Below, piece after piece: positions 58,037 through 64,000 of a stretch of 64,000 nt of DNA. The notes beneath the pieces are model-generated. The model did not search any database. It was not told the DNA's origin and worked only from the letters and a program-made list of their open reading frames with translations. Location of the stretch: assembly GCF_016055185.1 (NCBI RefSeq), contig NZ_JAECVR010000002.1, forward strand, positions 124,001 to 188,000. Direction: 5' to 3'. The stretch comes from Paenactinomyces guangxiensis (GTDB taxonomy: Bacteria; Bacillota; Bacilli; Thermoactinomycetales; Thermoactinomycetaceae). The stretch's first letter is position 1, and every line of letters begins with the position of its first letter. A program made the translations under genes and the position numbers.

Positions 58037-59278
58037 ATGGCAACTGAAATAATTATGCCGAAACTGGGAATGGGGATGAAAGAAGGAACCGTCGTCGAAT
58101 GGAAAAAAAACATTGGCGATTCCGTCCAAAAAGGGGATATCATTGTTGTTATCAGTTCCGAGAAAATTGAAATGGAAGTAGAGTCGCCGGCAGACGGAGT
58201 GATCCTGGATATGTCGGCTCAAAACGGAGAAGTGGTTCCTGTTGGAGGAGTGATTGGCTATATTGGTTCGGAAGGTGAGAAGGCAGGGAGTATGGAAACG
58301 TCAGAGACGCCCTCCGTGAAAGTGGGAGAGCAGGCGGCTGCTTCTTCTGAAACCGCTGTCCAAGTGGTTGCCTCGCCTAGGAAAAGCCAAGTGAAAATCT
58401 CACCGGCTGCCCGAAAAATGGCGGCTGCTGCCGGATTGGATATAGCGACTCTTGTCGGAACTGGCCCACAGGGACGGATTACGAAAGAAGATGTTGAAAA
58501 GGCGATTGAAAGCGCTGCGCAAACGTCGTCAACCAAAGATGGGAAACAAGCGGTTTTAACTGGAGAGCAAGAAAAGCCGGAATCTGCTGCAATTGATCGT
58601 ACTTCTGTCAGTGGTATGCGGAAAGCAATCGCTACACGTATGTTTGAAAGTTTACAGCAAAGTGCCCAACTGACGATCAGCATGAGCGCCGATGTGAGTG
58701 ACCTGCTTACACTAAGAAAACAAGTTTTGTCTGATGTTCAGGAACGTCTTAAAGTCAAACTGACTGTAACCGATTTTATCGCCCGTGCAGTCGTATTGGC
58801 CCTGCTTAAGCATAAACAGATGAACAGTGCTTATATTGAAGACAGTATCAACACTTACGGAAATGTTCACCTGGGAATTGCAGTCGCTTTGGAAAAAGGG
58901 TTAGTCGTACCTGTGATCCGAAATGCGGAGCGTTGTTCGGTTATTGAATTGTCACGAGCTATCAAATCGTTGAGTCACAAGGCGCGAAATGGTCAATTGA
59001 GCGCCGAAGAAATGAAAGGTTCAACGTTTACGATCACAAACCTGGGAGCGTACGGGGTAGAACTGTTTACACCTGTGCTCAATCCGCCGGAAGCGGGCAT
59101 CCTGGGTGTCGGTTCGATTCAGGATACACCTGTTTATATCGAGGACTCACTGGAACGCCGCAGTTTATTGCCGTTAAGCTTGACGTTTGATCATCGTGTG
59201 CTTGATGGAGCGCCTGCGGCGGAATTTCTCGCAACCGTCAAGCGATACCTCGAACAGCCGTACACCATGTTGTTATAG
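58037..59278 (+). CDS. acoC: acetoin dehydrogenase E2 (dihydrolipoamide acetyltransferase)
   Basis: 413-residue acyltransferase. The lipoyl domain (about 1-80) has Lys43 in SSEKIEMEVE. The E1/E3-binding domain (ISPAARKMAAAAGLD..GRITKEDV, about 130-165) and the catalytic domain with TFDHRVLDGAPA (near 380-391) follow. AAGGAG lies 11 nt before ATG 58037. It receives its lipoyl group through LipB and LipA encoded in the same operon. Confidence 0.95.
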   Translation: MATEIIMPKLGMGMKEGTVVEWKKNIGDSVQKGDIIVVISSEKIEMEVESPADGVILDMSAQNGEVVPVGGVIGYIGSEGEKAGSMETSETPSVKVGEQAAASSETAVQVVASPRKSQVKISPAARKMAAAAGLDIATLVGTGPQGRITKEDVEKAIESAAQTSSTKDGKQAVLTGEQEKPESAAIDRTSVSGMRKAIATRMFESLQQSAQLTISMSADVSDLLTLRKQVLSDVQERLKVKLTVTDFIARAVVLALLKHKQMNSAYIEDSINTYGNVHLGIAVALEKGLVVPVIRNAERCSVIELSRAIKSLSHKARNGQLSAEEMKGSTFTITNLGAYGVELFTPVLNPPEAGILGVGSIQDTPVYIEDSLERRSLLPLSLTFDHRVLDGAPAAEFLATVKRYLEQPYTMLL

Positions 59279-59297
59279 GCGAGGAGGGCGTGAAAAA

Positions 59298-60677
59298 GTG
59301 AGTACAGTAACCATTATCGGAGGTGGACCGGCTGGATATGTTGCGGCAATCACAGCCGCCCGCCTCGGCAAACAAGTCGTATTGATCGAAGAGGCCGAAC
59401 TGGGTGGAACCTGTTTAAATGAAGGATGTATACCGACCAAGTCATTGCTGGAAAGTGCCGAAACGTATGACCGGATCAAACACGCGAGTCGTTTTGGAAT
59501 CGATTTACCGCTGGATCAGGTGCACCTGAATTGGCAAAGCGTTCAACAGTATAAAAATAACGTGGTCAAAAAGCTGGTACTCGGAATCGGGTACTTGATG
59601 AAGAAGAATAAGGTGCATGTGGTAAAAGGAAAAGCTTCTTTTTTGACAGATCAGCTCATCCGGGTTCAGACAGAAGATGGTATTGCGGAAATTACAGCAA
59701 ATCAATTTATTATAGCGACAGGAGCCGAGCCGATCGCATTGCCTTTTGCTCCGTTTGACGGGGAGTGGGTGATCCATAACAGGCATGCGATTGCACTGCC
59801 GGAAGTTCCTTCTTCATTGTTGATTGTTGGCGGCGGTGTGATCGGTTGTGAATTTGCGAGCGTTTACAGCCGGATGGGCAGTAAGGTAACCATTGTGGAA
59901 ATGGCGGACCAGATTCTCCCCGGAGAAGATTCGGATCTTGCGGCGATTTTGTATCATCAATTAGTAAAAGACGGAGTTCTCATTCATACATCGACAAGTG
60001 TGCAGGAGATCGACCGCAATGACCGATCGGTCACACTGGCGATGAATGGAGAAATTACGAAAATGACGGCCGATTATGTACTGGTGGCGATTGGCCGTAA
60101 ACCGCGTGTGGAAGGATTGGGACTGGATCAGATCGGAGTGCTCTATACAAAACAGGGAATTCAAGTCAATGAGCACATGCAGACAAGCATTCCCCACATG
60201 TACGCATGCGGCGATGTTGTCGGCGGTATCCAGTTGGCTCATTTTGCTTTTCATGAAGGGGAAGTGGCTGCCGAGAATGCATGCGGCAAGCAAAAGAAGA
60301 TAAACCGCCGCGTCGTCCCACGATGCATTTACACCTGGCCGGAAATCGGCAGTGTGGGATTGACAGAGAAAAAGGCCAGAGAGATATACGGGGATATTCG
60401 TATCGGAGAATTTCCTTTCGCCGCAAATGGGAAAGCGTTAATTCTAGGTGAACAAACCGGAAAGGTAAAAGTGATCGTTCATCCGGAATTTAATGAGATC
60501 ATTGGTTTTTCGATTGTTGGGCCGCGTGCGACAGAGCTGATCGGACAGGGGTCCATGATGTTGCACTCCGAAATGACTGTAGATACAATGGAAAGTTTTA
60601 TTGCAGCGCATCCGACACTGTCTGAAGCGTTACAAGAAGCGGTCTTGAGTGCAACGGGTCTCGCCGTGCATCTATAA
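59298..60677 (+). CDS. acoL: dihydrolipoamide dehydrogenase (E3)
   Basis: 459-residue flavoprotein reoxidising dihydrolipoamide. FAD motif GGGPAGYVAA (near 7), redox-active Cys39 and Cys44 in GGTCLNEGCIPTK, NAD motif GGGVIGCEFASV, and C-terminal AAHPTLSEAL with the active-site His. GAGGAGGG lies 9 nt before GTG 59298. Fifth gene of the operon. Confidence 0.94.
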   Translation: MSTVTIIGGGPAGYVAAITAARLGKQVVLIEEAELGGTCLNEGCIPTKSLLESAETYDRIKHASRFGIDLPLDQVHLNWQSVQQYKNNVVKKLVLGIGYLMKKNKVHVVKGKASFLTDQLIRVQTEDGIAEITANQFIIATGAEPIALPFAPFDGEWVIHNRHAIALPEVPSSLLIVGGGVIGCEFASVYSRMGSKVTIVEMADQILPGEDSDLAAILYHQLVKDGVLIHTSTSVQEIDRNDRSVTLAMNGEITKMTADYVLVAIGRKPRVEGLGLDQIGVLYTKQGIQVNEHMQTSIPHMYACGDVVGGIQLAHFAFHEGEVAAENACGKQKKINRRVVPRCIYTWPEIGSVGLTEKKAREIYGDIRIGEFPFAANGKALILGEQTGKVKVIVHPEFNEIIGFSIVGPRATELIGQGSMMLHSEMTVDTMESFIAAHPTLSEALQEAVLSATGLAVHL

Positions 60678-60745
60678 CAGCGGGTTTATATTTACTTTTA
60701 TATGAAAAATCGTCCAAGATTTAGCAACAATTTGGAGTGAGACAC

Positions 60746-61603
60746 ATGTCAGATCGCAAACCGGAATGGTTGAAAGTTAGCTTGAAAGCAAGCGAGAATT
60801 ATCATGACCTGAAGAAGATGATGCGCAGTAAAGTCTTGCACACCGTATGTGAAGAAGCCCAGTGTCCAAATATCTACGAATGCTGGAGCCAGCGTACAGC
60901 TACCTTTATGATTCTTGGCGATATTTGTACACGGGCGTGCCGATTCTGTGCCGTAAAAACGGGCCAACCGACAGAATTGGATTGGCAGGAGCCTGAACGG
61001 GTAGCAGAAGCGGTTGAATATATGGGTCTGCAGCATGTGGTTGTCACTTCTGTAGCCCGCGATGATCTTCATGACGGCGGGGAAGCGATCTTTGCTGCCA
61101 CCATACGGGCTATCAGAGACAGGAATCCGTTTTGCAGTGTGGAGGTATTAATTCCCGACTTTATGGGCAATTGGGATGCTCTCCGTACGGTCATGAACGC
61201 TGAGCCTGACGTGTTGAATCGTAATATTAAGACGGTCCGCCGTTTATCGGACCGCATCCGATCCAAAGCCAAATTTGACCGTTCACTCGACCTGCTTCAA
61301 TGTGCTAAGGAAATGAAATCCCATATTCCGACCAAGTCAAGCATGATGGTTGGGGTCGGTGAAACGTGGGATGAAATTTTGGAAGCAATGGATGAGTTAA
61401 GAGCGGTTTGCTGTGATATCATCACGGTCGGCCAGTACTTGCAGCCGACCAAACGGCATGTAAAGATTCAAAAATATTATCATCCAGATGAGTTCAGGGC
61501 GTTAAAGGAAGAGGGAATAAAACGTGGTTTTAAACATGTGGAATCATCTTATCACGCTCGAGAGCATATTCAGGGTGTGACAGCAACATCTCTTCAAAAT
61601 TAG
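60746..61603 (+). CDS. lipA: lipoyl synthase, divergent C-terminus
   Basis: 285-residue radical SAM enzyme inserting sulfur into octanoyl groups. The auxiliary cluster Cys are in [12 protein letters not shown], and the radical SAM triad is [29 protein letters not shown] is typical. The C-terminal end reads [11 protein letters not shown], where family members have about 8 more residues (GPLVR) before SSYHA, and LNRNIKT replaces the usual LNHNIET. GGAG precedes ATG 60746. Last gene of the operon. Confidence 0.9.
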   Translation: MSDRKPEWLKVSLKASENYHDLKKMMRSKVLHTVCEEAQCPNIYECWSQRTATFMILGDICTRACRFCAVKTGQPTELDWQEPERVAEAVEYMGLQHVVVTSVARDDLHDGGEAIFAATIRAIRDRNPFCSVEVLIPDFMGNWDALRTVMNAEPDVLNRNIKTVRRLSDRIRSKAKFDRSLDLLQCAKEMKSHIPTKSSMMVGVGETWDEILEAMDELRAVCCDIITVGQYLQPTKRHVKIQKYYHPDEFRALKEEGIKRGFKHVESSYHAREHIQGVTATSLQN

Positions 61604-61750
61604 CATCTCATTCTCTAAGATATGATTTCTTGACGGAATATATAGAAACGGCACGCAGAACTCAATCATAAGATCGTGCTGTCTCTCCGGATACAACATA
61701 AGAAATATTTAGGTAAATGAATATTTACAAAAATATAATGAGGTGACAAC

Positions 61751-62818
61751 ATGAAAGCAGCACGATGGTACGGAGTTAAAGATGTTCGTGTAGAGGAAAT
61801 TCCCGAGCAACAAGTAAAGCCGGGTATGGTAAAAATAAGGGTGGAATGGTGCGGGATCTGCGGTACCGACTTGCATGAATATTTAGCAGGTCCCATTTTC
61901 CTTCCTTCAAAAGAACCTCATCCTTTAACGAATGAAAAAGTACCTCTTGTGCTTGGACATGAATTTGCAGGTGAAATTGTAGAGATTGGCGAAAGCGTTA
62001 CCAAATTTAAAGTAGGTGACCGGGTTACAGTAGAGCCGATTCTTAATTGCGGCAAATGCGGTGCCTGTAGATCGGGAATTTACAATCTTTGTGAAAAGCT
62101 CGGATTTCATGGTCTGGCCGGCGGCGGCGGTGGCTTCTCTGAATACACGTTGGTCAAAGAAAACATGGTTCATAAATTACCGGATCAAATGAGTTATGAA
62201 CAAGGAGTTATGGTAGAACCTGCCGCGGTTGCAGTACATGCGATAAGACAAAGCAAACTTCAAGTTGGTGACAAAGTTGCGGTGTTTGGTGCAGGACCCA
62301 TCGGTCTGTTAACGATTCAAGCCGCGAAAGCTGCAGGTGCAAGTCAAATTATTGCTATCGAACTTTCAGTAGAACGCAGAGAATTCGCTCAAAAAGTTGG
62401 TGCGGACATTGTCTTGGATCCGAAAAGTGTAGATGTGGTGAAAGAAATTCAAACCCTTACAAATGGAGGGGTTGATGTAAGCTTTGAGGTTGCCGGTGTG
62501 GAAAGGGTCTTAAATTAAGCGATTGAGAGCACAAAATTTGATGGACAAATGATTATTGTCAGTGTTTGGGAAAAAGCAGCAACCATCCTTCCAAACAGCT
62601 TTGTCTTAAAAGAGCGTGAAATGAAAGGGATACTTGGCTATCGAAATATCTTTCCGGAAGTGATCCAACTGATCGCGAACGGCAGCATCAAAGCGGAAGA
62701 ACTGGTTACGAAAAAAATTAACATTGATCACATTATCGAAGAAGGGTTTGAAACGTTGGTGAAAGAGAAAAGCCATGTAAAAATCTTGGTAAGTCCAAGA
62801 GCTTTCTATTTACCATGA
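61751..62818 (+). pseudogene. bdhA: 2,3-butanediol (acetoin) dehydrogenase with in-frame stop
   Basis: A zinc-dependent MDR dehydrogenase of 355 residues if read through. Catalytic zinc ligands are in WCGICGTD and GHEFAGE, structural zinc cysteines in NCGKCGACRSGIYNLC and the NAD motif in FGAGPIGLLTIQ. Codon 256 is TAA at 62516-62518, where related proteins have a codon such as CAA, and the same frame continues as AIESTKFDGQMIIVS to 62818. GAGGTG precedes the ATG. Probably inactivated by one C-to-T change, or a sequence error. Confidence 0.85.
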
Positions 62819-62835
62819 TAATGGGGGTGAAAAAT

Positions 62836-62940
62836 ATGAGTAACATTACATTTATGGTTAATCCGTTGACATTGCAAGGCAATCAAGTAAAAGTTGACCA
62901 AACGCTCTCTCTGGGGAGTGAAGGGCAAGAAAAAAGATAG
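62836..62940 (+). pseudogene. 5' remnant of a thiol peroxidase (tpx-like) gene
   Basis: A 34-residue frame MSNITFMVNPLTLQGNQVKV that resembles the N-terminus of Tpx (xxITFxGNPVTLxGNxVKVG). It then diverges and stops, with no peroxidase core following. GGGGGTG precedes the ATG. Function unlikely. Confidence 0.5.
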
Positions 62941-63143
62941 CTAGTTCGCTATCTCTTCACCCAACCGGGATAGTTGTCCAGCACCCCGTTCTAATCAACC
63001 GAGATATGATACTTACCTCTATTCCTCAACTACAGTATAGCATCCTATCTTTTCGTTCTTTCACGGTTCTCCCGGGCTTATGCTCTCCTGAATACTTCCA
63101 GTATCAATGGGTTATAACTATCACAAAAAAGGAGGCAGACGGT

Positions 63144-64000
63144 TTGGATAGGAATATGGAAGACACGATGGAAGGTAAATTTATTCCAGCAACATCGGTA
63201 AGAAGCAAAGTCGGCCAAGAGGTTGTTCCGGATTTGTACTGTTTGACTATCCAAATAGTAAACGTTTGTTTCGTTGGAGACCCTGATCAATCAAATGAAT
63301 GGGTACTTGTCGATGCGGGTATGCCAGAGTCAGCCGATGACATTATTTCTGCAGCAACAAAACGGTTTGGTTCTAAAAGCAGGCCAAAAGCGATTGTTCT
63401 TACACACGGGCATTTCGATCATGTTGGCGCAGTTGTTGATTTAGTAAGAGAATGGAATGTTCCTGTCTATGCACACGAATTAGAAATGCCTTATCTAACC
63501 GGTAAATCCAGTTACCCTAAACCCGATCCAACTGTCGAGGGGGGATTTGTAGCTAAAATGTCTTCCCTATTTCCGGTTGAACCCATTGACTTGGGAAACC
63601 ATGTAGAGAAACTCCCTTCTGATGGCAGTGTACCAAGTATGTCCGGTTGGAGGTGGATCCACACACCCGGACATACTCCTGGACATATTTCCTTGTTTCG
63701 AGAGACTGACCGTTCGCTTATCGCTGGGGACGCCTTCGTTACAGTCAAACAAGAATCTCTTTATAAAGTGTTCATTCAGAATCAGGAAATCAATGGTCCA
63801 CCAAGATACTTGACAACGGATTGGCAAGCAGCCTGGGAATCTGTTAAGCGACTCGAAGCATTAAAGCCCTCTCAAGTTGTTACTGGACATGGGATACCTA
63901 TGGCTGGGGAACAGTTGCGAAGTGGACTGGAAAGGCTCGCAAAAGAGTTTGATCGCATCGCGATTCCAGACTATGGGCGTTATATTGATGGCATCCATTA
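63144..64000 (+). CDS. MBL-fold metallo-hydrolase (3' end outside window)
   Basis: The frame runs open to the window end, 285 residues so far. The metal site is THGHFDHVG (near 88-96), with GxHTPGHI (near 177) and the later TGHGIP supplying further ligands. Starts at TTG 63144 after AAAGGAGG; ATG 63156 is possible. Typical of glyoxalase II-like or other MBL hydrolases; substrate unknown. Confidence 0.85.
   Translation, partial: MDRNMEDTMEGKFIPATSVRSKVGQEVVPDLYCLTIQIVNVCFVGDPDQSNEWVLVDAGMPESADDIISAATKRFGSKSRPKAIVLTHGHFDHVGAVVDLVREWNVPVYAHELEMPYLTGKSSYPKPDPTVEGGFVAKMSSLFPVEPIDLGNHVEKLPSDGSVPSMSGWRWIHTPGHTPGHISLFRETDRSLIAGDAFVTVKQESLYKVFIQNQEINGPPRYLTTDWQAAWESVKRLEALKPSQVVTGHGIPMAGEQLRSGLERLAKEFDRIAIPDYGRYIDGIH

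Noticed and set aside
1-64000. CRISPR arrays, rRNA and tRNA genes
   Set aside because: No regularly spaced repeats, rRNA-like or cloverleaf-like sequences were noticed while reading; tRNAscan-SE and a CRISPR finder would settle this.

Overview
The window looks like part of the chromosome of a low-to-moderate GC Bacillota (Bacillales-type). Support comes from strong AGGAGG ribosome binding sites, many TTG/GTG starts, cre-like sites, LplB/YtcP-type sugar importers, a YesL-family protein, and an acetoin operon led by an AcoR-type sigma-54 activator. No rRNA, tRNA or CRISPR was seen. Nearly all genes are on the + strand.

Region 1 (1-16.3 kb) is AT-rich and looks like an undescribed natural-product-type cluster. 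It has two overlapping ABC exporter subunits (the first cut by the window edge), two free-standing acyl/peptidyl carrier proteins, an acyl-CoA-dehydrogenase-like flavoprotein, an Mrp-like ATPase, an APH-fold kinase, a PaaK/CapK-like adenylating enzyme, an SDR, an AMP-dependent ligase, an HPr-kinase-like protein, a Nudix hydrolase, a methyltransferase, an AsnRS-like class II synthetase without the anticodon-binding domain, and a family-5-type nucleotidyltransferase. A perfect TTGACA-17-TATAAT promoter precedes the main gene run. I cannot name a product.

Region 2 (17.1-50.9 kb) is a glucuronoxylan/xylose utilisation locus. Hydrolases: GH39, GH2, GH67, secreted GH30 (GC-rich, CBM6-like tail) and GH43. 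Uptake: a MalFG/LplB-type ABC system without its own ATPase and a complete PotABCD-like system. Glucuronate catabolism: uxaC, uxuA, uxuB, plus a GntR/FCD regulator. Two Gfo/Idh/MocA oxidoreductases, a VOC protein and a NIF3-like protein accompany these. A YjhG/YagF-type dehydratase, an FAH-family protein and an aldehyde dehydrogenase in a row match the lower Weimberg route (aldonate to 2-oxoglutarate). Two diverged copies of a degraded mobile-element sequence (about 16.5-16.75 kb and 51.99-52.24 kb) bracket this locus.

Region 3 (51-52.5 kb) has a small minus-strand gene, a 34-residue Arg/Cys-rich peptide gene and mobile-element debris.

Region 4 (52.5-62.9 kb) is an acetoin catabolism unit. 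A divergent AcoR-type activator faces a canonical -24/-12 promoter driving lipB-acoA-acoB-acoC-acoL-lipA. Next come a butanediol-dehydrogenase gene broken by one in-frame TAA and a truncated thiol-peroxidase remnant. The window ends inside an MBL-fold hydrolase gene.

Starts were chosen from ribosome binding sites. For the GH39, GH43 and GH67 enzymes, the numbering of the catalytic residues supports the chosen starts or a fixed offset from known Geobacillus enzymes (from memory).
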